From positions 1 through 7,761 of the forward strand of contig JACCUZ010000409.1 in assembly GCA_013698395.1 (NCBI GenBank): a stretch of DNA of 7,761 nucleotides, in the 5' to 3' direction. Below are positions 1-5,573 of this stretch, in pieces. Numbering within the stretch: the first letter of the stretch is position 1; the number at the start of each line of letters is the position of its first letter. The notes beneath the pieces are model-generated. The model was not told where the DNA came from. It did not search any database and saw only the letters and a program-made list of their open reading frames with translations. A program made the translations under genes and the position numbers. This stretch comes from Sporichthyaceae bacterium. Lineage in GTDB: Bacteria; Actinomycetota; Actinomycetes; JACCUZ01.

Positions 1-47
1 CCCGCCTGTTCCGGCGCTTCCTGTACGGCGGTCGGTGAGCGCCGCCG
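1..47 (+). repeat. Left arm of a 47-bp perfect inverted repeat (copy of 292-338)
   Basis: Bases 1-47 are identical to the reverse complement of 292-338; the first mismatch is at 48 (G against A). The arm reaches the window edge, so the full repeat may be longer. On the plus strand it encodes the last residues of the ABM-domain protein (RLFRRFLYGGR), its TGA at 36-38 and 9 further bases. Confidence 0.95.
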
Positions 48-273
48 GCAGAGACTCCTGTCGACGACGGAAGCCCGCGTACGCGGCCTCCCAGCAACGC
101 ATCGCCTCACCGACGTCTCCGAGCCACCAGAGCGCCGTACCGAGACCGTCGTATCCCTCTGCGGACGGCTCGACAGCGATGGCCTCGCGGTAGGCGGCGG
201 TGGCGGCCATCCACTCGCCGCGGGACACGGCGTCAGCACCGGCTTGGAGCACGGCATGGTTCCCGGCTGCCAC
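1..273 (-). CDS. 5' fragment of a TPR-type regulator gene (LuxR/ATPase-like N-terminus), cut at the window edge
   Basis: This minus-strand frame is open from a GTG at 273 to the window edge (91 codons, no stop). Residues about 7-71 read like the helical, TPR-like N-terminus seen in many large actinobacterial LuxR-family regulators: a segment around RGEWMAATAAYREAI, then GYDGLGTALWWLGDVGEA, then an EAAYAGFRRR helix. The spacing and the WWL motif are the main basis for the call. No DNA-binding or ATPase domain is visible. The frame begins 27 bases after the stop of the upstream ABM-domain gene; no good ribosome site is visible, so the exact start is uncertain. The last 16 codons (bases 1-47) lie in an exact inverted copy of that neighbour's 3' end, so residues after about 75 are probably not genuine sequence. 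It could be a truncated gene, or a complete gene hidden by a chimeric contig end. The family call is an inference from pattern. Confidence 0.5.
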   Translation of the reverse strand, partial: MAAGNHAVLQAGADAVSRGEWMAATAAYREAIAVEPSAEGYDGLGTALWWLGDVGEAMRCWEAAYAGFRRRQESLPAALTDRRTGSAGTGG

Positions 274-291
274 CCGGGTGACGCTACCGCT

Positions 292-338
292 CGGCGGCGC
301 TCACCGACCGCCGTACAGGAAGCGCCGGAACAGGCGGG
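292..338 (-). repeat. Right arm of the 47-bp inverted repeat (3' end of the ABM-domain gene)
   Basis: This arm covers the last 11-12 codons of the ABM-domain gene, its TGA (301-303) and 9 bases beyond. It pairs perfectly with bases 1-47, with 244 bases between the arms. This copy is attached to an intact gene and so is presumably the original. Confidence 0.95.
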
Positions 339-900
339 TCATCCGGGGCATCACGACCCACGTCATCAGCGACGTCAGCGTCGCAGAGAAGACCAGGGTC
401 CGGGCGGCGAGCGGCCAGCCGGACAGCAGCGGCAGCACCGTCAGGTTCATCAGCACCACCAGCGGGACGATGGCGGTGAGCGTGGTCAGTGCCATCTTCC
501 AGCGGGGTGGGGCAGGGGCGGTGCGGCCGGGCATCGCGAACCACGTCTCCAGGCCGGACACCCGCTGCACCCCGGTCTCCTCGATGAAGTCGTCGGCCTT
601 GCGCAGCCATTCGGCGCGCTGCGGCGAGGCCTCCCACCGCTTCAGGGACGGCTGGTCGGCGAACCGGTAGACGATGTGCCACTCCTGGCCGACGCTGGTC
701 GGCCGCAGGATGCCCGCACCGAGGAACCCGGGGAACTTCGATGCGCAGCCGATGACGCCGTCGGACCAGTCCTCGAACTCGCGCTCCCGGCCGGCGGCCA
801 CCCGTCGGGCAACCGTGACGGTGACCGGCTCCTCCGCGGGCGTGGGGGCGGGCGCAGGGCCGGACCCGGAGGACGGCACGACACGGGACAACAGGCTCAC
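301..900 (-). CDS. ABM-domain protein with two C-terminal membrane helices
   Basis: 199 residues with a GTG start at 900; AGGAA lies just upstream, rather close to the start. Residues 1-24 are a Ser/Pro/Ala-rich leader. Residues about 26-120 form a dimeric alpha-beta barrel of the antibiotic biosynthesis monooxygenase (ABM) superfamily: VTVTVARRV, the FPGFLGAGILRP stretch, EWHIVYRF, then LKRWEASPQRAEWL and a GLETWFAMPG strand. After PPRWKMAL come two hydrophobic helices (about 136-159 and 164-185) and a basic tail, MTRLFRRFLYGGR, suggesting anchoring in the cytoplasmic membrane. This layout matches the uncharacterised COG3224-type proteins common in actinobacteria. Despite the family name there is no evidence of a monooxygenase role; substrate and function are unknown. 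It is divergent from nei2 across 79 bases and is followed by a regulator fragment 27 bases on. Its 3' end is duplicated in inverted orientation at the window edge. Confidence 0.88.
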   Translation of the reverse strand: MSLLSRVVPSSGSGPAPAPTPAEEPVTVTVARRVAAGREREFEDWSDGVIGCASKFPGFLGAGILRPTSVGQEWHIVYRFADQPSLKRWEASPQRAEWLRKADDFIEETGVQRVSGLETWFAMPGRTAPAPPRWKMALTTLTAIVPLVVLMNLTVLPLLSGWPLAARTLVFSATLTSLMTWVVMPRMTRLFRRFLYGGR

Positions 901-979
901 GCTTCCTAGAGCGACTCACCTGCTCTCATTCTTCCGCGCTCGGGCAGAGACGATGGTCACATGGCGGGAGCGGGACCGA
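901..979. promoter_or_regulatory. Divergent intergenic region between the ABM-domain gene and nei2
   Basis: These 79 bases must carry the 5' signals of both divergent genes. For nei2, GGGAG at 966-970 lies 9 bases before the GTG at 980. A weak dyad AGAGC-N9-GCTCT (908-926) sits just upstream of the ABM-domain gene. No convincing -35/-10 pair could be placed on either strand. Confidence 0.4.
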
Positions 980-1792
980 GTGCCTGAGGGTGACACCGTG
1001 TGGCTGGCCGGCCGGCGGATGCATCAGGCACTGGCCGGGCGCACCCTCACGCGCACCGACTTCCGGGTGCCACAGCTGGCGACCGTCGACCTCACCGGGC
1101 AACCCGTCGTCGAGGTGCTGAGCCGGGGCAAGCACCTGCTGACCCGCATCGGTGCGGACTGGAGCCTGCACACACACTTCCGCATGGACGGGTCCTGGCA
1201 CCTCTACCGTCGCGGCGACCGGTGGCGCGGTGGCCCCAAGTGGCAGGTGCGCGTGGTGCTCGAGACGAGGGAGTGGCAGGCGGTCGGTTACCGGCTGCCG
1301 GTCGTCGAGCTGCTGGCCCGCGACCGCGAGGTCGACGCCGTCGGACACCTAGGCCCGGACCTTCTCGGGAGCGACTGGGACCCGGTGGAGGCCCGGCGAC
1401 GCCTGCTCGCAGACCCCGGCCGGGAGCTCGGTCAGGCGCTGCTCGACCAGCGCAATCTCGCCGGCATCGGCAACCTGTACAAGGCGGAGGTGTGCTTCCT
1501 CACCGGTCTCACGCCGTGGACCCCGGTGGGCGACCTGCCCGACGTCGCCGAGGTGGTCGACCGGTCCAAACGCCTGCTGGAAGCCAACCGGGACGACCCG
1601 GCGCAGGTGACCACCGGTGACCGGCGCCGCGGCCGTCAGCACTGGGTGTTCGAGCGCAGCGGCAAGCCCTGCCTACGGTGCGGCACCCGGGTCGCCAGTG
1701 CCGAGCAGGGCGATCCGCCCTACCAGCGGCTGACGTACTGGTGCCCCCGGTGCCAGAAGGGGCCGGCTCCCCAGCCCACCCACTCAGGCTGA
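980..1792 (+). CDS. nei2: Endonuclease VIII-like DNA glycosylase/AP lyase (Fpg/Nei family, Nei2 type)
   Basis: 270 residues. The GTG at 980 is chosen because it gives the obligatory PEGDTVW N-terminus: Pro2, exposed once the initiator is removed, is the Schiff-base nucleophile of this family, and Glu3 is the conserved catalytic acid. An in-frame ATG at 953 would bury Pro2. Further family marks are Lys51 in SRGKHLL, the helix-two-turn-helix DNA-binding segment near 150-173 with LAGIGNLYKAEV, and a C-terminal zinc finger with Cys231, Cys234, Cys255 and Cys258 (CLRCG ... YWCPRCQ). The family excises oxidised bases and cleaves abasic sites by beta/delta elimination; the N-terminus and length fit the mycobacterial Nei2 branch better than Fpg/MutM. 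All catalytic and zinc residues are present, so the gene looks functional. It stands alone on the plus strand and converges on clgR with 4 bases between stops. Substrate preference cannot be read from sequence. Confidence 0.94.
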   Translation: MPEGDTVWLAGRRMHQALAGRTLTRTDFRVPQLATVDLTGQPVVEVLSRGKHLLTRIGADWSLHTHFRMDGSWHLYRRGDRWRGGPKWQVRVVLETREWQAVGYRLPVVELLARDREVDAVGHLGPDLLGSDWDPVEARRRLLADPGRELGQALLDQRNLAGIGNLYKAEVCFLTGLTPWTPVGDLPDVAEVVDRSKRLLEANRDDPAQVTTGDRRRGRQHWVFERSGKPCLRCGTRVASAEQGDPPYQRLTYWCPRCQKGPAPQPTHSG

Positions 1793-1796
1793 ACGC

Positions 1797-2093
1797 TCAG
1801 GCGGCGACGTTGGTCACGTGCAGCGGACCCTGCGCCGGCGGGGGCACCGCGGCCACCGCCTCCTCGACCGCGAGGCCGTCGCTGACGTCACGAAGCACGT
1901 CCGACAGGGGCACCTCGAGGGCGTCGCAGATCGAGCCCAGCAGCTCGGAGGAGGCCTCCTTCTGTCCCCGCTCGACCTCGGACAGGTAGCCGAGCGACAC
2001 CCGAGCGGCCGCGGAGACCTCCCGGAGGGTGCGCCCCTGCTCACGCCGGCGCTGACGCAGCACATCCCCGATGATGCGGCGGAGCAGGATCAT
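1797..2093 (-). CDS. clgR: ClgR-like XRE-family HTH transcriptional regulator
   Basis: 98 residues; ATG at 2093 with GGGAGG (2100-2105) 6 bases upstream. Residues about 5-65 form a Cro/C1-type helix-turn-helix: IGDVLRQRRREQGRTLREVS, then AARVSLGYLSEVERGQKEAS, with recognition-helix residues in VSLGYLSEVERG, then SSELLGSICDALEVPLSDVL. This core is close to what I recall of actinobacterial ClgR (Rv2745c type), which activates clp protease and other proteostasis genes. Position supports the call: it lies downstream of ftsK-rimO-pgsA-cinA on the same strand, and clgR follows pgsA and ftsK closely in many actinobacteria. The tail after the HTH is short and ends in Val-Ala-Ala, as expected for a Clp protease substrate; ClgR turnover by ClpP through a C-terminal Ala-Ala has been reported in Streptomyces. 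It has its own upstream region (2094-2183). The exact regulon is inferred from family only. Confidence 0.85.
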   Translation of the reverse strand: MILLRRIIGDVLRQRRREQGRTLREVSAAARVSLGYLSEVERGQKEASSELLGSICDALEVPLSDVLRDVSDGLAVEEAVAAVPPPAQGPLHVTNVAA

Positions 2094-2183
2094 CGGGCGC
2101 CTCCCAGATTCTCGCGGTCATCGCGGTCGTGCTTTCGCGGTCGACCGCCACGCTACCGGCCATTCGGCAGTGTAACGCTGTAA
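2094..2183 (-). promoter_or_regulatory. clgR upstream region: candidate promoter, three direct repeats and a palindrome
   Basis: This is the longest same-strand gap in the cluster (90 bases). It holds TCGCGGTC three times on the plus strand (2112-2119, 2121-2128, 2135-2142), a perfect 12-bp palindrome GCGGTCGACCGC (2137-2148), and an imperfect dyad GTGTAAC-GCT-GTAATCAC (2170-2187) that overlaps the cinA stop. Reading toward clgR, TAGCGT (2155-2150) could be a -10 box with CGTTAC (2177-2172) as a weak -35 at 16-base spacing. The start point would then fall in or near the palindrome, leaving a leader of about 50 bases. Promoter placement is tentative; the repeats are directly visible. Confidence 0.5.
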
Positions 2184-2684
2184 TCACCGACCCGCTTCCC
2201 GGCCCGTGGGCGGGACGAGGTGGGACACCGCGAGCTCCAGCGCCCGACGTACGGCCGCGGACCGCACGGCGGCGCGGGTCCCGGTCAACCGCAGCGACGC
2301 GACCTGGCTCAGGTCCGGCCCGACCAGCCCGACATGGACCACGCCGGGTGGCTGCCCGTCCTGGGGGTCGGGGCCGGCGACACCGGTGGCCGACAGGCCG
2401 TACGTCGAGCCCAGCCTCTTGCGCACGCCGGCCGCCATGGCCCGGGCGACCTCCGGGTGCACAGCACCGACGTGCTCGAGCAGGTCGGGGTCGACGCCGA
2501 GCAGGCGTACCTTGAGGTCCGTCGCGTAGGCGGTGACGCCACCGCGGTAGGTGGCGGACGACCCCGGTGCGGCGGTCAAGGCCACTCCGAGGGCGCCTCC
2601 CGTGAGCGACTCGGCGGTGGCAAGGGTCTCGGCGCGGGCCAGCAGAGCAGCGTGCAGCCTGCGGGCCTGGACGGAAGCGGTCAC
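2184..2684 (-). CDS. cinA: Stand-alone CinA C-terminal domain protein (nicotinamide-nucleotide amidohydrolase family)
   Basis: 166 residues from a GTG at 2684 that overlaps the pgsA stop (GTGA), the expected coupled start; the frame is open further upstream but that part is a shadow of pgsA. The protein is the C-terminal (PncC-like) half of CinA only. Visible family blocks in order are LATAESLTGGALG near residue 20, APGSSATYRGGVTAYATDLK, LLGV, HVGAVHPEVARAMA, and the glycine-rich LSATGVAGPDPQDGQPPG. The competence/molybdopterin-binding N-terminal domain found in full-length CinA (about 400 residues) is absent, which is usual for actinobacterial members. Characterised relatives deamidate nicotinamide mononucleotide to nicotinate mononucleotide, recycling NMN made by DNA ligase; whether this one does is inferred. 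It is the last gene of the coupled rimO-pgsA-cinA series. Confidence 0.9.
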   Translation of the reverse strand: MTASVQARRLHAALLARAETLATAESLTGGALGVALTAAPGSSATYRGGVTAYATDLKVRLLGVDPDLLEHVGAVHPEVARAMAAGVRKRLGSTYGLSATGVAGPDPQDGQPPGVVHVGLVGPDLSQVASLRLTGTRAAVRSAAVRRALELAVSHLVPPTGREAGR

Positions 2685-3283
2685 CGGCGCGCAGCCCGCT
2701 TGCGCTCGGAGCGCGCGCTGGTGCGCCTCAGCCGCCACGCCCGGTGCACGTAGTCGGCTCCGGTGACGACCGTCACGACCACCGCAACCGCCATGACCGA
2801 GAGAGCGAGGGCGGTCAGCCACCCCTCGGTGGGCAGGACCAGCAGCCCGATCGCCATGCTCTGCAGCAAGGTCTTGAGCTTGCCACCCCTGCTCGCCGGC
2901 AGCACGCCGTGGCGGATCACGACCAGGCGTAGCACGGTGACGCCGATCTCGCGGACCAGGATCACCACGGTCACCCACCACGGCAGCCTGTCGAGGAGCG
3001 ACAGCCCGATCAGCGCAGCACCGATCAGCGCCTTGTCCGCGATCGGGTCGGCAATCTTGCCGAAGTCGGTGACCAGCCCTCGGCGGCGCGCCAGCTCACC
3101 GTCGACCCGGTCGGTGATCGATGCCACGCCGAACACCAGGCAGGCCGCGACCCGCCACAGTGCGTCCGAGCCGCCGTCATGGAGCAGCATCATCAGGAAC
3201 ACCGGCACCAGCACCAGGCGCAGCACCGTCAAGGCGTTCGCGATGTTCCAGGCACTGACCGGCTGGCCCGGCGCGGAGGTCAC
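2681..3283 (-). CDS. pgsA: CDP-alcohol phosphatidyltransferase, PgsA type (phosphatidylglycerophosphate synthase)
   Basis: 200 residues from a GTG at 3283 that overlaps the rimO stop (GTGA). The CDP-alcohol phosphatidyltransferase signature is complete at residues 58-83: DRVDGELAR, eight residues, then GKIADPIAD. It contains the metal- and CDP-binding aspartates Asp58, Asp61, Asp79 and Asp83. The N-terminus has the family's NIANALTVLRLVLVP block, and several hydrophobic stretches (about 18-34, 42-56, 85-115, 140-180) indicate an integral membrane enzyme. The tail (RRTSARSERKRAARR) is strongly basic. PgsA makes phosphatidylglycerophosphate from CDP-diacylglycerol and glycerol-3-phosphate, the first step to phosphatidylglycerol and cardiolipin. 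Actinobacteria usually carry several paralogues (including PI-phosphate and cardiolipin synthases), so the acceptor is not proved. The NIANALT N-terminus and the place between rimO and cinA favour the PgsA reading. Confidence 0.92.
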   Translation of the reverse strand: MTSAPGQPVSAWNIANALTVLRLVLVPVFLMMLLHDGGSDALWRVAACLVFGVASITDRVDGELARRRGLVTDFGKIADPIADKALIGAALIGLSLLDRLPWWVTVVILVREIGVTVLRLVVIRHGVLPASRGGKLKTLLQSMAIGLLVLPTEGWLTALALSVMAVAVVVTVVTGADYVHRAWRLRRTSARSERKRAARR

Positions 3284-4722
3284 CGGTCGTGCACCGCCAC
3301 CAGGTCGGCACCGTCGCAGCCGGCCACCCTCGCCCGGACGAACCTCCCCACGACCCGGTCGGCAGCAGGAACGTCCCGCACCGTGGTCGCACCGTCGACC
3401 TCCGGCGCCTGGTGGGCGGCCCGGCCCTCGACGGCGTCGGCGTCGGCGTCCACCGACTCCACCAGCACGTCGACGATCTCGCCGATGCGGTCCTCGGCGC
3501 GCTGGGCAACCAGCTCGTCGGCGAGCCGGCTGACCCGGTCGACCCTGGCCCGGACCTCGTCCTCGCCCACCTTGTCCGGCAGGCCGGCCGCCTCGGTGCC
3601 GTCCTCGTCGGAGTAGCCGAACACGCCCACCGCGTCGAGGCGTGCAGCGGTGAGGAATCTCTCGAGCTCGGCCAGATCGGGCTCCGTCTCACCCGGGAAA
3701 CCGACGATGACGTTGGACCGGATCCCCGCCTCCGGCGCGGCGGCACGGATCCGGTCGAGGAGCTCGAGGAAGCGCTCGGTGTCGCCGAACCGGCGCATGC
3801 GTCGCAGCACCGGTCCGCTGGCGTGCTGGAAGGAGAGGTCGAAGTACGTGGCAACCCCTTCGGTCGAGGTCATCACCTCGACGAGCCCCGGGCGCATCTC
3901 GGCCGGCTGCAGGTAGCTCACCCGCACCCGCTCGACACCGTCCACCGCGGTCAGGTCCGGCAGCAGCGACTCGAGCAGGCGCAGGTCGCCGAGGTCCTTG
4001 CCGTACGACGTGGAGTTCTCGCTCACCAGGACCAGCTCGCGGACCCCGTGTCCGGCCAGCCAGCTGGCTTCGGCGAGGACCTCGCTCGGTCGGCGCGAGA
4101 CGAAGGAGCCGCGGAACGCCGGGATCGCGCAGAAGGAGCATCGGCGGTCGCACCCGGACGCGAGCTTCAACGACCCGACCGGGCCGGCTCCGAGGCGACG
4201 CCGGACCGGTCGCGGGCCGGACGCGGGCGCGACGCCCGGAGGGAGGTCCGGGATCGGCTCTGGGTCGGTCGGCGGCTTGTGGCGGTCCGCAGGAGCCAGC
4301 GGCAGAAGGCGGCGCCGGTCCCGCGGTGCATGGGGAACATGGACCGCGCCGTCGAGGATGCTGCTCAGTCGGGCGGAGATGTCCTGGTAGTCGTCGAAGC
4401 CCAGGACGGCGTCGGCCTCGGGCAGCTCGTCGGCGAGCTGTTCGCCGTACCGCTCGGCCAGGCAGCCGACGGCCACCACCGCCCGGGTGCGTCCAGCGGC
4501 TTTGAGGTCAGCCGTGGCCAGCACAGTGTCGATCGAGTCCTTCTTCGCGGCCGCGACGAAGCCGCACGTGTTCACCACCGCGACGTCGGCGTCGGCAGCG
4601 TCGGTGACCAGGTCCCAGCCGCCGTCGGCCAGCCGCCCGGCCAGCTCCTCGGAGTCGACCTCGTTGCGACCGCAGCCGAGCGTGACCAGCGCTACGCGCC
4701 GGCCCGGAGGGGCGGTGGACAT
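3280..4722 (-). CDS. rimO: Ribosomal protein S12 methylthiotransferase RimO
   Basis: 480 residues from an ATG at 4722. Domains in order are: (1) methylthiotransferase N-terminal domain, about 8-120, whose iron-sulfur cluster cysteines are Cys17 (TLGCGRNEVDSE), Cys53 (NTCGF) and Cys87 (VGCLAERY); (2) an Arg/Pro-rich linker, about 128-180; (3) a radical SAM domain with CxxxCxxC at Cys191, Cys195 and Cys198 (SGCDRRCSFCAIP), running to about 400 and including YFDLSFQHASGPVLRRM and NVIVGFPGETE; (4) a C-terminal TRAM domain, about 410-480. SGCDRRCSFCAIP, RGSFVSRRP and the TLGCGRN start distinguish RimO from MiaB. RimO adds a methylthio group to a conserved aspartate of ribosomal protein S12, using SAM and two 4Fe-4S clusters. 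All six cysteines are present. It overlaps pgsA by 4 bases and has no strong ribosome site. Confidence 0.96.
   Translation of the reverse strand: MSTAPPGRRVALVTLGCGRNEVDSEELAGRLADGGWDLVTDAADADVAVVNTCGFVAAAKKDSIDTVLATADLKAAGRTRAVVAVGCLAERYGEQLADELPEADAVLGFDDYQDISARLSSILDGAVHVPHAPRDRRRLLPLAPADRHKPPTDPEPIPDLPPGVAPASGPRPVRRRLGAGPVGSLKLASGCDRRCSFCAIPAFRGSFVSRRPSEVLAEASWLAGHGVRELVLVSENSTSYGKDLGDLRLLESLLPDLTAVDGVERVRVSYLQPAEMRPGLVEVMTSTEGVATYFDLSFQHASGPVLRRMRRFGDTERFLELLDRIRAAAPEAGIRSNVIVGFPGETEPDLAELERFLTAARLDAVGVFGYSDEDGTEAAGLPDKVGEDEVRARVDRVSRLADELVAQRAEDRIGEIVDVLVESVDADADAVEGRAAHQAPEVDGATTVRDVPAADRVVGRFVRARVAGCDGADLVAVHDR
3433..3450 (+). repeat. Short tandem repeat GGCGTC x3 inside rimO
   Basis: Three perfect head-to-tail copies of GGCGTC (3433-3438, 3439-3444, 3445-3450). 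On the minus strand they encode alternating Asp-Ala in the TRAM domain (VDADADAVEG). Unit length is a multiple of three, so copy-number change would keep frame. Confidence 0.8.
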
Positions 4723-4762
4723 AGGGGCAGCCTAGTTGCCGGAGCCAGCTCGGCCCGCGACG
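4723..4762 (-). promoter_or_regulatory. Candidate leaderless promoter for rimO
   Basis: In the 40 bases before rimO, reading toward it, TAGGCT (4734-4729) matches the actinobacterial TAnnnT -10 pattern and ends six bases before the ATG at 4722. That spacing would place the transcription start on or next to the A of the ATG. No good ribosome site is present, and no clear -35 element is seen, which leaderless actinobacterial promoters often lack. Confidence 0.45.
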
Positions 4763-5521
4763 TCAGCCCGCGGCCGGGTCCAGGGGCGTGAACTGCACGC
4801 GGGCGACCTGCCCGGCCTTGCCTGGGGCGCCCAGCGGGCGGCCGTTGACGGTCAGCGACACCGCACCGGCGTTGCCGATCACCAGCCGGACCAGGCTCCG
4901 GTCGGTGAAGGTGACCGAGCGGTCGGCGACCAGGCCCTGGAAGAGCTCCCTGCCGGACGCGTTGGTAACGCGCACCCAGCTCGTCCCTCGGGCCCGCAGC
5001 ACCACGGTCACCTTGTCGCGGGGGGCCCGGGCCACGGCGCTGTTGGTCGGCGCGGGGCTGGGCGAGGACGACGGTGACACCCCCGCGGTAGCGGAGCCGG
5101 TGCCCCTGCCTGCCCCGGTCACACCGTCGGACGCCCGGCGGTCAGGGCCGCCGGTCAGCACGGAGGTGATCCCGTAACCGAGCACGAGGACCAGCGCGAG
5201 GGCCATCGCGACGCTCCAGTTCGGCCCACTGCGCGGAGGACGGGCCGCGGTCTCGGACTCGAACACGGCGCTGGCCCGCGGAGGTGCGGTGTCGGGACGG
5301 CCGGCGTCGAACTCCGCCAGCAGCGGTGCGGGGTCGAGGCCGACGGTGGCGGCGATCGTGCGCAGGTGCCCCCGGGCGTAGAAGTCGCCTCCGCAGCCCG
5401 AGAAGTCGTCGTTCTCGATATTCGCGACGAGGGTACGCCGGATCCGGGTCGCCGCAGCGACCTCCTCGACCGACAGCCCTGCCCTCTCCCGAGCCGCGGC
5501 GAGGGTGCGCCCGATGGCCAC
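4763..5521 (-). CDS. RodZ-like membrane protein: HTH domain, one transmembrane helix, DUF4115
   Basis: 252 residues from the GTG at 5521. This start is preferred over a TTG at 5545 because GGGAGGA (5528-5534) sits 6 bases upstream and translation then begins directly with AIGRTLAAARERAGLS. Residues about 3-68 are an XRE/HTH_25-type fold with the actinobacterial marks RIRRTLVANIENDDF and GGDFYARGHLRTIA. A charged/Pro-rich linker leads to one transmembrane helix (about 102-122, WSVAMALALVLVLGYGITSV). A Ser/Pro/Thr-rich stretch (about 130-160) and a C-terminal DUF4115 beta domain (about 165-245) follow, predicted outside the membrane. RodZ in rod-shaped bacteria links MreB to the elongation machinery; in actinobacteria the role of this family is less clear, so only similarity of architecture is claimed. 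It lies between ftsK and rimO on the same strand, 52 bases after the ftsK stop. Confidence 0.88.
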   Translation of the reverse strand: MAIGRTLAAARERAGLSVEEVAAATRIRRTLVANIENDDFSGCGGDFYARGHLRTIAATVGLDPAPLLAEFDAGRPDTAPPRASAVFESETAARPPRSGPNWSVAMALALVLVLGYGITSVLTGGPDRRASDGVTGAGRGTGSATAGVSPSSSPSPAPTNSAVARAPRDKVTVVLRARGTSWVRVTNASGRELFQGLVADRSVTFTDRSLVRLVIGNAGAVSLTVNGRPLGAPGKAGQVARVQFTPLDPAAG

Positions 5522-5527
5522 CTGCAC

Positions 5528-5541
5528 TCCTCCCGTGGAGG
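5528..5541 (-). promoter_or_regulatory. Ribosome binding site of the RodZ-like gene within a possible small hairpin
   Basis: GGGAGGA (5534-5528) is the ribosome site that fixes the GTG start at 5521. Just upstream, CCTCC (5541-5537) can pair perfectly with GGAGG (5533-5529) around a 3-base loop, so the site could be partly masked in the mRNA. The pairing is visible; any regulatory effect is conjecture. Confidence 0.45.
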
Positions 5542-5573
5542 GCAAAGTCTAAGGCCCGTCGGGGGCGCTCCGC

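Noticed and set aside
674..979. Upstream extension of the nei2 frame, including an ATG at 953
   Set aside because: The catalytic Pro must follow the initiator residue, so the start is GTG 980. The extension overlaps the 5' part of the ABM-domain gene in antisense.
1759..1802. Possible terminator between convergent nei2 and clgR
   Set aside because: There are only weak elements: GGGG-N6-CCCC at 1759-1772 and a CTCAGGC direct repeat (1783, 1796). No long stem and no T-run on either strand.
2685..2981. N-terminal extension of the cinA frame
   Set aside because: It overlaps pgsA in another frame and shows no CinA N-terminal domain; the GTGA overlap at 2681-2684 is the natural start.
3289..4791. 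500-codon open frame on the plus strand
   Set aside because: It lies antisense to rimO, which has all six cluster cysteines and full domain order. The translation is Gly/Arg/Val-rich with no recognisable motif; long antisense frames are normal at this GC content.
5522..5545. TTG start at 5545 for the RodZ-like gene
   Set aside because: It would place the strong ribosome site GGGAGGA inside the coding sequence. The GTG at 5521 has correct spacing to it.
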